Counted from the stretch's first letter, positions 44,851 through 56,756 are shown. The stretch: DNA of 64,000 nt from Kryptolebias marmoratus (GCF_001649575.2 NC_051452.1:13527621-13591620), one strand, 5' to 3'. Notes: generated by a model from the sequence alone, not told the origin. Numbers and translations: made by a program.

Positions 44851-46370
44851 TGATAAAATTAGATCAATTCTAAGTACACCATGCTCTCTACTTAAAGAAT
44901 GATGAATGATGTTTTATTTCTTTTTGAGTTGGGCAGTATTTTAAAAATAAAATGGGAAAAGGTGTATTTCTGTCCATAGCAGTTTATCTGAAGTTTATGT
45001 TGCTGTTGGCCACACCTTCCACCTGGCTGGGATCGTGGTGCAGCTGAACTATCACTAATCATGACGCGAAGATTGATAGCTGGTCACAAGGAGCCAGACG
45101 AAGGAACAGCTGGGTGAGGTTACTGTAAGGAAACAGCAAATCTGTTGGTCATCTAAGTCTTGGCCAAACAAAATACGGATGCTTAACAAGAGAGTGGAAC
45201 ACTTAACTTCTGCGCAATGATCCTGCTTACTTCAGGGGAAAAGTCCACGTGGACTGGCGATGAATGGAAATCCAAACTCCAGATGCGTTTTGTTAAGAAA
45301 ACTGCTTTAAATAAGACTACGTTCCTTTCAAGCTTTTATTAAACGTGTTTGAATTGTTTGGTCCTAATCAGGCTCCTTTGAAACGATCTATTTTTCAGTT
45401 TAAAAATTTATTTCATACACATGGCGAGTACAAATTACAGCACTGGACCACGGCACCACCAGTCTACAGCGTTGGCCTTTTGGAAGTGGCCTGGACCTCT
45501 GATCTGGGTTATAATATCTTCAGGGTCTGTCTCGGCGCCTCCAGGAAGCGATCGTCTTAGCAACAAACTAAGAGGGGGGGTCCTTATTCTCACCGCATGA
45601 CCAGCACTCAAGCAATGAGGCCTGTTACTCTGGAATGTAAGATCCATGATGCTTTGTCTGTTTGTTGAGGTAGTTTGTGTGCACCTAATTTATCTTTCTA
45701 AAGTAAATAAGAACTAGAAGTTTACTACTCTGAAGAAGCCATTTTGTATAACTTTTCAGAACAGAAACACTGCTTTGCTCCTCCTCTAGAAACACAACAA
45801 CTTAATCATACAAAGGGTAAAGACCATAACTACAAATTAACCATGAAACATAGAAAAAGAGTAAATATATAAATGAGATACAATCAAGAAAAGGTAAATG
45901 TATATGTCAATTTATATTTGGCTAAATATTATGTGTAAAAAACAATTGAAGGTCATGGCTGATCAACGGGCACAAATGTTATAGAAAAACTTTCATAATA
46001 TAGATTGAAGTTCATTAGCCTGGATAAATGTTCTATAAGCTGCTTTAGTTTGCTGTTTTGGCTGTCGGTGTTTGTAACAGGAAACTAATTAAGTTGTTAT
46101 TTTCAATAGGTTAACCAGTAGCTGCTGGTAATGATTTAGGCAATTTACACATTTATTTCACTTTTTCCCTATTGAAATGTCTGGGAGATTTCTGCGGCTG
46201 AATGCCCACAGAAGGAAAGTTCTACATTTATTAACAGCAAAATACATTATATACACAATATAGCCATGCAGTTACAGTAAAAAATATTCTCAAAAGGCAA
46301 ACCACTGAGAGTGATCTCAGTAAAATAAGGTGGAGCTCTGCGGCGTAGAAAAGCCAGCTTATCAGATGAA
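44851..46370. other. no gene seen
   Basis: Non-coding. 45430-45660 is a GC-richer patch with a minus frame that hints at retroelement sequence but has no diagnostic motif. The rest is AT-rich. Confidence 0.35.
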
Positions 46371-46479
46371 CTTGTATGCCAAGGGCAACAATTAATATCA
46401 AAACATCTGCTCACACACACAGGAAACACACTCCATACAACTATGAGTCGAACACAATGCAGTCACTAACTGACCTATT

Positions 46480-46750
46480 AAAACATCTGGACGGGGCTGA
46501 CGGGGGTGGAGGATTAGCCCTCGTGCGAACACACGCGCACAGCAGAACCTCCACCGCCGCGCAGACTCCGAGGAGTTATCAGGAGGCACCATCGTGGCGC
46601 CGGCAGACAGGTACGGCGCGGAACAGGCCGAGCGAGTCTCGATTATACGGCGGGGGCACCGATAGCTGCACCTGTGGAGATAAGGCGCACGATTCCGGGG
46701 CTACAACGGGGAGAACACACGGCGAGGCGGAGGCGGAACGCTCGTGAGCT
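46480..46750. promoter_or_regulatory. CpG-island-like block
   Basis: By hand count there are about 30 CpG dinucleotides in 270 bases at roughly 60% GC, far above the flanks. Such islands commonly mark promoters. A donor-like CAGACAG|GTACGG sits on the plus strand at about 46610. It may be the promoter of a plus-strand transcript, a distal promoter of b3galt1 on the minus strand, or an unusual repeat. Confidence 0.5.
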
Positions 46751-46881
46751 CTTATCCAACAACGTGCTCAAGCGCAGATACCTCCCTGTGATTTATTTGG
46801 ATTCTGTGTCACAAAAAATAATTAAAAAATAAATAAATAAAAATAATCCTCAGGCTCACACCTGCCTGTCTTCCTTTTCAG

Positions 46882-47017
46882 ACTGGCAGACGGTCCGGTG
46901 GGGATCGACCAGCTCTCTGACTTGCACGAGAACACACTTGTGGCACTGCTGATGAGAGCACAGGATGAGGACATGCAGCTTCAGCACTCCCTGAGAACAA
47001 CACTCCAACCTTCTTAG
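46882..47017 (+). other. candidate terminal exon, unknown protein
   Basis: A good acceptor (TCTTCCTTTTCAG at 46869-46881) is followed by 44 open codons starting LADGPVGIDQLSDLHENTL and ending in TAG at 47015-47017. The composition looks protein-like and no methionine opens it. No family is recognised. An opposing minus-strand donor (CAG|GTGTGAG at about 46864) also exists, so the strand is not settled. Confidence 0.25.
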
Positions 47018-47689
47018 GGGCTACTGGGAACAACACACACCGGTGTCTGAGGAGCGGCTGTTTGCATTGAGCTGTGAGCTCTGTCCACGTATCACCACGA
47101 AATGTGTTACAGAACCAAAGAACAATGATCTCCTGGATATCTGGTCATCCACTTGTGAACTTGTTCAGGGAATCAATGGGTTTAGGGCTGGGAGATGCGC
47201 AGGAAAGCTGCTTACCGGCATTTCCAGCCAACAGTGCAAAATTAATCCTGATAAAGTGCTTTGTGTGTGTATAAACATGCCCAAATCCAAAGAAATCCCT
47301 CCAAGGAACCAAATACGCTACATTTAATAATAATATTAATAAAAAAAACAAAGCAAGTTTTAACTATCTACAATTTAAAACTATTAAAGTGAGATCAGTA
47401 AGCAGCTTCTGTTGCCTGCTAAGGCCACAGGTTAGAGCCCAATTATTTAGATAACAAGGAAACTGTAGTTTGAATTTGAGAAGTCAAAAACGGCGTACGG
47501 ATATGGAACACTGGAGAAACCGCAGAGAAGCTTGCCTTTGTTTTTTTCAGATCTCAGTTTTGAGTTCTTAGTTGGATGAAACAAGCAAGCTGAAGACATC
47601 ATGAAGGGCCCAAAAAATTAAAAGTTTTTTTTATGTTTGAGTGGATAAATTAAGAGTATAATCAGGAACAAAATGCTAAAGATGAAGTG
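47018..47689. other. no gene seen
   Basis: Overlapping short frames at 47043-47351 on both strands match nothing recognised. A donor-like CCG|GTAAGC on the minus strand lies near 47216. Confidence 0.35.
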
Positions 47690-48005
47690 TACCATGAAAA
47701 AAAATAGCTCCAACTCACTCAATTTTTCAGATACTGAGCTAAAATTTGGTGTGGTAGTAGCTGAGAGTCATTCACAACATGAACTCTGAGATAAATAAAC
47801 TACTCCTTTTCAAAACTTTACAGAGACTTTTAAAGTCTCTGTAATAAGGGCAAACAGACCAACACAAAGACTGAAAGTTAAATGGTAGTAGATGCACATC
47901 TGGTGACAACTTTAATTACATTCAAGTCTGTCCAGTGGCTTATGAGCTATTTTGCTAACAGGCAGACACACAAACAAACAGGCAAAAACATTATTGCCCC
48001 GTTTT
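47690..48005. repeat. dispersed repeat family R-2, copy 4 (rearranged)
   Basis: 47735-47790 carries GATACTGAGCTAAAATTTGG and GGTGTGGTAGTAGCTGAGAG in one orientation. 47885-48000 carries the family tail TTTTGCTAACAGGCAGACAC...AAACATTATTGCCCC in the other. The two parts are therefore inverted relative to each other. Confidence 0.65.
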
Positions 48006-48335
48006 CGGTGGCCGGTGATAATGCTGCCTGCGTTGCTTTTTGCTTCCTTCTAAAGTAAGAAATACATCCTGCCTGATGAAATGAAATGATATAATACAAC
48101 CACTCCATGATACACACGCATAAATCTCATTGTTCTGTAGAAATCCCAGCTGGTTCTTGAGCTGGTGTGGCGTGCGAGCAGCGCGATAACCTGCGGTTTG
48201 GACCCCCACAGCTGCCTCGGCGCGTTATCTGCAGTCAGCACGAGACCCGGTCGAAGGCCTCGCTGGTCAGCGTGCCCACCCAGTAAATAAATGATTTCAC
48301 CCATCGGAGCTGCTCAGCTTCGTGAAGCATTTCGA

Positions 48336-48338
<3 letters not shown>
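48006..48338. other. no gene seen; repeat-poor, GC-richer segment
   Basis: Mixed-composition DNA with CAGCTG E-boxes and GATAAC/TTATCT words. Regulatory potential is possible but unsupported. Minus frames at 47991-48304 overlap and are unrecognised. Confidence 0.3.

Positions 48339-48381
<43 letters not shown>
48339..48381. repeat. (GT)n microsatellite
   Basis: A pure run of about 21 GT units. Confidence 0.97.
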
Positions 48382-48385
<4 letters not shown>

Positions 48386-49015
48386 ATGAGCAGAGGGCAG
48401 GGAGAAGTGCAAACTCTTTTAGCAGCGTTTACAGTTGATCCTAATCCTGACAGATATACAGGATCTCATTTTATTATACTGCCAGCCTGACAGAAACAGT
48501 TCCAGTTAAAAAAACAAACAAGCAAAAAAAAAAACAAAAAACGAACAAACACACCCACACAAGTTTGGATTTCTAACCTTAGGACATTTTATTGACTTTT
48601 ATTCATTTATGTGACCCAGGGGTTCTACTGTAGATCATAGGTCAGAGGTCCAAAACATGTAGCCATGAGCAAATTCTTTTTAATTAAACTTGTTTATATC
48701 TTACAACCTAAAGAAATGCCACTGTTTGCCTACATTTGTTTGCTTATGATCCTGATCTACTCTAACTTTTGACAATAAACTTTAATGTAAACTGTAGTTT
48801 TGCAGGAAATTTCAATGTAACATTGCTTAACTTTATTACTTTTCATGCCTCCACAAAATTAAGTACCTCTGTTTTCACACAGACAAAAAGATGTTAAATA
48901 AACTGAACTTAAAGACAATGTAACATCAAAATGATTAAGGTAAAAGTTACAGATGCTGGTGAACTACCGACTAACCATGTGTGAAAAATGGCACTGTCTG
49001 CCGTCAATGAGCTGC
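48382..49015. other. no gene seen
   Basis: AT-rich non-coding DNA with an A-rich tract at 48509-48560. Confidence 0.4.
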
Positions 49016-49365
49016 AGAACCTTTGGTACAACAAGAGTATTGCCAACGGGACAGAGTCCACCTGTTGGTAGGCATAATCTAGGGGAAAAAGGATTTGACA
49101 TTTCTGAAGCTGGAGCAAGGTTCTCACAAAAGGGTCACCTGTGACCTTGACCTTTGACCCCATGACCTTAAAATCAATAGGAATCATCGCAGACCCATGT
49201 GCCATTTGACAATCCTATGTTACACCGTTGCAGAGTTAAAACAGTGACAGGGTTTTCACAAAGGACTCACCTGTTAACTTGACCTTGAAATCAATAGGGA
49301 TCACCCCTGACCCATGATGTGTCCAGCTGTACAGTTTGACATTTCTACGATAAAAGGTTATCAGT
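49016..49365 (-). repeat. TGACCTTTGACC repeat family, copy 2
   Basis: Two internal sub-repeats carry the pattern GGTTCTCACAAAAGGGTCAC, TGACCTTGACC, CAATAGG(A/G)ATCA and GACCCATG. It contains a DR1-type TGACCTTTGACCC at 49148-49160. Confidence 0.7.
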
Positions 49366-50278
49366 TTAGAGCTCGGACAAGAAATTGTCCACAGAGGGAC
49401 GGCGCCATACCATCGTGCGTCCCCTCTTACGACGGGCGATTATAAAACGTTGTCAGACGGCGTAACAGACTTAAATGTTCACTGGTGTGGGACTCATCAT
49501 GCTCTGGTACTGGTGGATTGCACAAAGTAGGAACAGGTGAAATGGACCTAAATTATGATAATTTTTTTTTTCCGTATTTGTGTGGATAATGATTAATTTA
49601 CAATAAAATATATTCCACTTCAATGCCACCTCATATGTTAGCCAGAAACCGGATAACTGGGTGTGCATCATGGGGTTAGGGTGAATTACAGTCAGTTTAA
49701 AGGATTTGTTTGTGTATTAACAAGTCTTTCAGTAACGAAGTCAGTAAAGACCAAAACTATTTTTTCCAATTTCATTCATGCATCTTAGGGCAATTGGCAA
49801 AGAACATTTGGGTTAACTAAATAGGTTTTCTAACATTTAATTGTTTATAATAAAGTCTGTTTGGAATTTGCTGGACTGGCTCCTTAAAATGGCATAAAAC
49901 TTAAGATTACGCCCACTTAATGTACTATACCACAAGGTTATTACACTAAACTACAAAACATTAACTTTGCAAGTTACATTCACATATAAGATAACATAAT
50001 AAAATGTATAATGAAATCTACATCTGCTGCTGTTACGTTAGCAAACACATCAGCTGACAGTTTATGTGCTGGGCTGGGCTGGAGCACAAACATACTTTGT
50101 CAGCATTTACTGTTTTTATTGCTGGAAGGTAAATTATTACTGTAGGATTCTTTAAAAATTTTTATACGATGTATTGTAAATGGTACAATACTGCCCATCT
50201 GTAGCACAAAGTAAATGGAACAATGAATAAAGATGCCTAACTCCTAAATTCTTCAACTTCACCTCAAATCAACAACTA
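49366..50278. other. no gene seen
   Basis: AT-rich non-coding DNA. A GC-rich patch with GGGACG and CGTCCC words (49393-49470) stands out but is unexplained. Confidence 0.4.
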
Positions 50279-50600
50279 ATTGTCCTGTTGGTGTTCCAAC
50301 AGGACAATGGTTTCTGATAAAGCAGGCTAACATGAAGCTTCTGGAATGGCCTTCCCAAAGTCCGGACCTCGACTCTACTAAAGATTTGTGAACTTCATGT
50401 ACTTAAAAACCAGGTCCGGGCCACAAACCCAACCCAGTTAAGTGAATGGCACCAATTCCACCAAGAAGAGTAGAATTCCACCAGAATTGTGGACACAAAA
50501 AGCATGCGGTTGACTTGCTAAGGGAGGTTCAACCAACTATCAGTAGGGATGTATGGATTTTATTGAGCCTGCACGTATAATTTGGACCCTGTGAGGGTTA
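50279..50600 (+). pseudogene. Tc1-like transposase C-terminal remnant
   Basis: In plus orientation the sequence reads ANMKLLEWPSQSPDLDS, a Tc1 family signature (normally WPSQSPDLNPIE), then TQLSEWHQFHQEE and DTKSMRLTC. Frames shift between blocks. A perfect 13-base hairpin sits at its start (50279-50308). Confidence 0.75.
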
Positions 50601-53040
50601 GAGAAAACCAATAATAAAGGGTTATGGTTAGTACTGTGCACTCAATTCTTCTTTTAAATCATTAAATCTTGAGTGCGCAGACTTGGGCATCTAAAATCCA
50701 ACATAGCAGCACCCATATATTATGTGTTCACTTGAACAAACCAAGTAGATTGAGCCACTTTACCCATCCTTATTTACAATCTTTAGTACAGAGACATAAA
50801 GAAGCAACACAGACAGTAATTCTCTCACTGTTTAACCTCTGGTAAACTCATCAGTATTGGCTGAAGGAGTAACCACAGAGGCTGTATTAACCTTAAAGTG
50901 TGCCTTTGTTTGTGACTAAGCAGTATAGAGGAGGCACTGAAAGATTATAGACACTGATTCTTTAGGTAAATTTAAAGAGCAGCTGAAAAAAACCCCACAA
51001 TCATACATTTGGTTTATAACCAGATGCATGATAGGTGATGGCAATGTCATGGTGACTACTTCCTGGAAAGAACAAGAAAAACACAAAAAACAAAACCCAA
51101 AAAGGATTATATCATAAAAAAATAAATGGAACTTAAAAATAAATCCCACTTATCACCTCCAGCTAACAGACGAAGGATTTTTTTTTTTTATTTGTTTTGT
51201 TTTCTAAAGAATGATTGAGCTCTGGATGGACAAGGTTAACTGGTGTGGATACTGGCTGGCTGCACCTCCAGCCCGGTGTTTAATGAGACCTTTTCAAACA
51301 TTCCAGCCTCCCGGCAAGACTTTCACTTTCCGACTCCCCTTACAAACACAGAGCGAAGCCAGGCGAGTGAGGGGAAAATGTAGAAAATCAAGTAGCAGAG
51401 GGAAAGGAGGTAAAAAAAATGTAATAATGGAGAAATGAGGAGGGGGGAGGGGCAGCCCTTAAACCTCCCGAGTATGATTTTTACTGTCTCGTGGCACCAA
51501 ATGACCATAATATATCTGCAGTGGCTTTAATGGGATTGTTGATCAATACCAGTGACTCAACGATTTTTCTGCCAAGTGCTGAGGCTTCAGCTTTTCGACC
51601 CTGTAAATAAAAACACCCATTAGATGACTTAACACCCCGTTAAAGTCTTTCCCTAATGAGGATTAAGGCGGCACGGATGGAGCGAGTTTACGGCGTAGCG
51701 GTGAAGCAGTGAAGACGGTGAACCGGGTCTGTTTGAGGCTTTTTGGACAGGCTCGGGCCGCGTGCTGGTAGCGCCACTCGAGCGTTCAAACAAACCGCAT
51801 TAGCTCCTGACTGAACATCTGACTGACTTTATTGTCCCAGGACACTCCATTGACCAGTGATCCAAGTTGTTTTACTGTGAGCAGTCAGTGAGGAAGCAGC
51901 AGGGACTGAGGAACAAGATGGGTCTTTTATTGACAGTGAAGGTAAAATGAAAAGGAGAAACGATGGCATTTTGGAAAGCTGGGAAAAAAAATGCATTTTG
52001 TGTTTGTCATGTCACAAAAAATGGCTTTAACTGATTAGCGGTGTATATAAAATCACAGAAAAAGGCAACGTTTTCTACTTGAAGACAGGCATGACCACTG
52101 GAACTTTGGAACAACGGTTCTCTTCAGGTGAGGAGTGCTTTAGGCACCGGATTATACACCGGATTTGTTTAAAAATTGATATTTTCTGCTGCATTTTCAC
52201 CTCCTGCCCACACAAACATAGTTGTGGTGCAAAAAAAAGAAGTTTTAAAAATCGCTTTTTAAAATGGACATTTCTTTTTTTGAAAAAAACTCTTGCTTAT
52301 GGTCAGGGCAGACAGGGGATCAGAAACGATGATGAAAGGAGATCCAGAGCAGCGCAGACTGGGTTTGATTCTCACTGCAGATTTTATAGTGAGTAACAGC
52401 AACCCAGTAGAACATTGTAAACTTGCCCATTCCATCTGCCAAGAATAAATCTGATTCTTTGAGCTGTTCGGTAAATTGATAGCTGTAGGCAGGGTTTGCT
52501 TAAACTTCTACACCGCTGTGGAATGGAAATTTTATTTCAGAACGGGTCAACAGAAGAAGAAAATCAATAAGAACTTGTTGAACACTGGAACTCCACAATT
52601 TAAGTCAGTCTTTTAGCAACCTTTGATACAAAAAGTTTCCTTGCAAATTTTTAAATTTGAACACAGTCAACGTTTTCAGATTTTGGTGGTGTGTGTTGGT
52701 GCAAACACACAATGGAAGTTCTCGACTATTTGTACAGATCCACAAATAGGAGTCTGTGCCCTCAAAGATGTTTCAGACATGTTAAGCTTGTTCTGTTTAG
52801 GGTTGCAAAGAGGCAGAAACTTTCCAGTGGACGTTAAGCTGGGGAACTTTGGAAATATACAAAATTAGAAACTTTCCATGGGAATCATGCAGATTAACTG
52901 GACATTGGGGGTATTTTAAGCAAATTGTCATATCTAAACAAAAATAGAAACAATTTGTTTTGTTATAGGCACATAATGTCATAGGCGACCATTGAGTTTC
53001 TACCAAAGTTTATGAAAGTAACCAATTTAGTTCTCTCTTT
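50601..53040. other. no gene seen
   Basis: AT-rich non-coding DNA. 51600-51830 is repeat-poor and GC-richer and might be regulatory. The 105-codon plus frame at 52079-52396 matches nothing recognised. Confidence 0.4.
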
Positions 53041-53044
53041 GTAG

Positions 53045-53560
53045 GTACCTCTGCCAAGGAGGTTATGTTTTCAGTAACATTTGTTTGTCTATCAGTCTGT
53101 ATGTGTACAAGATTACTCAAAAAGTTATGACTGGATTTTCATGAAGTTTTCAAGAAACATCAAACATGGTACAAGGAACAAGGGACTACATTTTGGTGGT
53201 GATCTGGTTAAAGTTCAAGGTCAAAGGTCAAGGTCACAGTTCAGCTAGTGAACTAACTCTGCAGCTGTATAACAGGAATGTTAAACTCCACAGCTGGACA
53301 CATCATGGGTCAAAGATGATGCCTGTTGACTTCAAGGTTCATTGGGTCAAAGGTCACAGGTAACCCCTTTGTTAAAAACTTGTCTCTGTTCCAAGATGTG
53401 ACCTTTTTGTTTCCTCCACCAAGGAGGTTCCGTGTCCATTGGCTTGTTTGTCTGTCTGTTAGCAAAGATCAGGTAAAAACTAAAGAACAGTTTTGGATGA
53501 AATATTCCGGAAATGTTGGAGGTTTGCGCTCTCTGAGTGCTTCTAGTTGTTGTAATCCTT
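53045..53560 (+). repeat. TGACCTTTGACC repeat family, copy 3 (best preserved, two units)
   Basis: Unit one begins CTCTGCCAAGGAGGTTATG (53049) and unit two CTCCACCAAGGAGGTTCCG (53415). Each continues into a TTTGTCT...GTCTGT block. Between them lie AGGTCA repeats, including DR1 sites at 53218-53230 and 53344-53356. Confidence 0.75.
53218..53236 (+). promoter_or_regulatory. nuclear-receptor half-site cluster (DR1 plus ERRE)
   Basis: AGGTCA-A-AGGTCA is a perfect direct repeat with one-base spacing, followed without spacing by a third AGGTCA (53231-53236). Two overlapping TCAAGGTCA words (53215, 53228) match the ERR/SF-1 extended half-site. Known receptors of DR1 include HNF4, RXR and PPAR. Occupancy is not shown. 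Confidence 0.45.
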
Positions 53561-54870
53561 TTCTTAATCCATGTACACAATTCTGAACAAGAATACTGAC
53601 CTCATATATTTCAATGTTTTTTGTCATTGTGTTCACATAAAAACAAAATGAAAATCAGTAATATGCATATGACAAAAAACTACTGGATTGTCTAAATAAA
53701 TGTAATTTTTTTCACACAACTTCAAACAAATATATTTCATTCTATTTAATCTTTTTTTTGGTGTTATTTGTCAGTTGTCGAAACATTTTACATTACCATT
53801 TACATCTGTCCCTACATATCGTTCCTTTCATTTTATGGTAGAGCCATAAAATCTGGTTGTTTTAGTCCACATTATTCAAAAATAAATTTCCCCAACTGTA
53901 TTTAAAACACCCCATTATGGCCAACCTTCAGTACTTTAGATTTCCTGTTAATTCCCATGCAAAGTTTACAATTTTTAAAATTCCGGGACCTTTGCAACCC
54001 TAGTTCTGTTCTGGACAACCCACGGTGGAACAGCAGCACAAGCCTCGTTTCCGTTAGCGCTAAACGAACACACCAACAACCATAAACACCACATTTTAAT
54101 CAACACTTGTGCCCGCTCCATCACTCATTAAACGTGCTCATTACAACTTCACATTGCCGTGAAAATGAACTCAAGCTGTGCAATCACACGTCCATTTTTG
54201 TCTCTCATTAAGAAATCTGAATGCAGAGTTAATTTCCTCTATGTAATTTTACAGAAACGATCACAGGAATTAAAACGGCAGCTATTACCAAATTCAATGC
54301 TTTTCACCACATTAAAAAAGGCAATTTATCTAAATTTTAAATTTGACAACTTTATGCAAATTCATAATAAGCAACCAATTAATTACACTTACCCCTTTTT
54401 TATTATTTTGTCTAACAGCTTATTGGAAATATGTTCCATATACAGTCTTATTGTATGAACTTACTGTTGTAGCTGACAGTAGAGGAGCACTTGAATGGCT
54501 TTGTTCCTCTGTAATGTTTGCTTCTTTGTTTCCTCCAACCACCTGGCGAGCTCTGGCTCGGAAATCAGTGAAACGAACCGAGCTCCTAGTTCCAAACCAG
54601 AGGTTAAATATTTGAGAGATTTGAGTCTGGCTGTGCTGTAGCTCACATCAGACAGCTGTCTGCCTGTCCGTATGTCAGCAGGAGTCCGGGAGCAGCTGTT
54701 CCTTTCTGGTAAAAACTGACTATCATTCGTGGCAGTGCAATAAAAACAGCGTGTTATCTGTGCTTTAAAATTTTAATCAAACTCTAGTTTTTCTACACAC
54801 CGAAAGAAAATCACAGCAAAAACAAATCTTTTCAAATTGATTTTTTCCTCAAAAATCTTCAGCCTACAGG
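53561..54870. other. no gene seen
   Basis: AT-rich non-coding DNA; short frames only. Confidence 0.4.
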
Positions 54871-55770
54871 CTACTGTTGGAGACTAGCTGGTGGCTCAAA
54901 ACTGTGAGAAAATAGGCGATAGTTTTAGCAACCAAGTTTTGCAAATCATGGTCTATTTTTGTTAGTGTGGCTTGCAAATCTGCATTCTTGGCCGTGCACA
55001 TCATTTCTTCTGTCTGCATTGTACCCACCTTGTCAGAGTCCCCCACATTTTCGATTTATTCCAATGGAGTTCACCAGAAGTGTCAAACTCAGTTACACAA
55101 GGGCAGACAGCCAGTCATTCAAAAATCATAAATTAACCCTGGTTTTAGATGTAAAATGTCAAATCATTTGTACAGAAATATCAAAAACATTTTCCTAGTT
55201 CATATTATAAAGAATTTAGAACAAACATACTTTAATGAAAAGGAGAAAATAGATTGAACTTAAAACAACATTAGCATTTGACTTCTTATGTATGTTTCTC
55301 AATTATAACAGCTTAGAAGTCATCAACAAAACTCCAATCAAGTCAGATATCCGATATCATTTCTTGGCAACAGGTTTATCAACAACAATTTGATTGGTCT
55401 CATTTGATTTTCCCTGTTGCTCTTTCCACGTCAAAATCAAAGTTTACTGAGAAATTAAAACTTTATTTTCTCAGCTTTAAAATAACTGTCACGAGACAAG
55501 TTCACTAAATAGGCTCAGTTTTAAAGGAAAATGAGAAGCAATTGAAACTTGATCTGTCCCACACTAATGGGCCAGATCTAATACAATTTAAATGTTATCC
55601 TAAGGGGGCAGACGAAATGTTACCAAGGGCTGGATCTGGCCTGCAGGCCTTCAGTTTGACACATGTAGAGTACACTTTCATAGTGAAGATAGGCAGCTTC
55701 TGACCAGTTTTTTGTAATTATTGTTGTTTACCAACTAGTTGCCAACAGTTGCAGCCCAGTCAGTTACTGG
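54871..55770. mobile_element. unassigned inverted-repeat element (family IR-1), copy 4, split by a hAT insertion
   Basis: The left arm CTGTTGGAGACTAG (54875-54888) and the right arm CTAGTTGCCAACAG (55735-55748), followed by CAGCCCAGTCAGTTACTG, match the other three copies. The middle is occupied by the hAT-like element at 55075-55667. Confidence 0.6.
55075..55667. mobile_element. non-autonomous hAT-like element with 8-bp target duplication
   Basis: The left end CAGAAGTGTCAAACTCA and the right end (complement) TACATGTGTCAAACTGA are inverted. Direct repeats GAGTTCAC (55067-55074) and GAGTACAC (55668-55675) flank it with one mismatch. The near-end GGGCTGGATCTGGCCTGCAG is typical of Charlie-type hAT elements. 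About 593 bases, no coding. Confidence 0.85.
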
Positions 55771-56169
55771 CTTAACTTAATCCAGCTTGGTTTTCTGCAC
55801 AAAGGAAGGTGTTTAATTAAATGTTTCCAATCAGGTTTGACAAAAGACATTTTAAAAATGACATTTTTCTCCCTCACAATTTTTTTTTAATTTTTTTTCC
55901 CCCACTTGCAGCACACATGCTTGTTAATGAAACTTTTGAGAAACGCTGCCACAAAATTGAGTAGAACCACCAAAATCCAATTGAACAGGGTGTACATATA
56001 TATGGTGATGGCCATCTTGGGTTTGATGTGGCACCCCAATTTTCGATAGCAACCTTAGTTACACCTAGATGCAGCCACACAGCAAAATGCAAGTTGGTAC
56101 CTTACCTATTTTATAAGTTGTCCAGCTCACAAGATGAACCAGATGGACGGACGAAGGGTATTTCCAAGG
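55771..56169. other. no gene seen
   Basis: AT-rich non-coding DNA with a T-rich tract at 55881-55904. Confidence 0.4.
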
Positions 56170-56756
56170 CAGGGACGTGCGGTCAGGGGAGGCACAAACT
56201 GGGTTGATACATGCAATTGGCCCGTGCCTGTTGCCGTATCGCTGCATGTCGCCAATATAATGGTTTATATACCCTGATTTTCAACAGTCTGTCTAATGTC
56301 TTTAACCATTTACATTTAATGTTAGTTAGTGACATATTTAGTTTTGCTGAAGGGACATAAAACCGCGGTGAAAAGGCACAGGGTGAGGCAGGCAGTACTC
56401 TGCTGCATTGAAGGGGGGCGTACGTGAGCCAACGGGAGCTTGTTGCTGCTGTCCTTTTACGCAGAGCGGAGTGAGAGTCACGTGCACTGCCGCGAGCCGT
56501 TAATTTTTATTTTACTCCATCGGACTGCTAAAATGGTAATTGTAACATTTTTTCTTATCTTATCTATAATACGTACATGAGAGAGAGAGAGAGAGAGAGA
56601 GAGAGTGTGTGTGTGTGTGTGTGTGAAGAACGCTGATGAGATATGAAATAACCAGTAGCCAATTGAATAAGCTACCCTTTTGGGTTCATATATTTGTAAA
56701 TCTGACTCGAAAGGAGTCAGTGCCTCACCAACCATGAACCTCACCGCACGTCACTG
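56170..56756. mobile_element. non-autonomous hAT-like element with 8-bp target duplication and internal microsatellite
   Basis: The left end CAGGGACGTGCGGTCAGGGG and the right end (complement) CAGTGACGTGCGGTGAGG are inverted repeats. Flanking 8-mers TTCCAAGG (56162-56169) and TTTCAAGG (56757-56764) differ at one base. A (GA)n(GT)n run at 56580-56625 lies inside. No coding. Confidence 0.85.
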
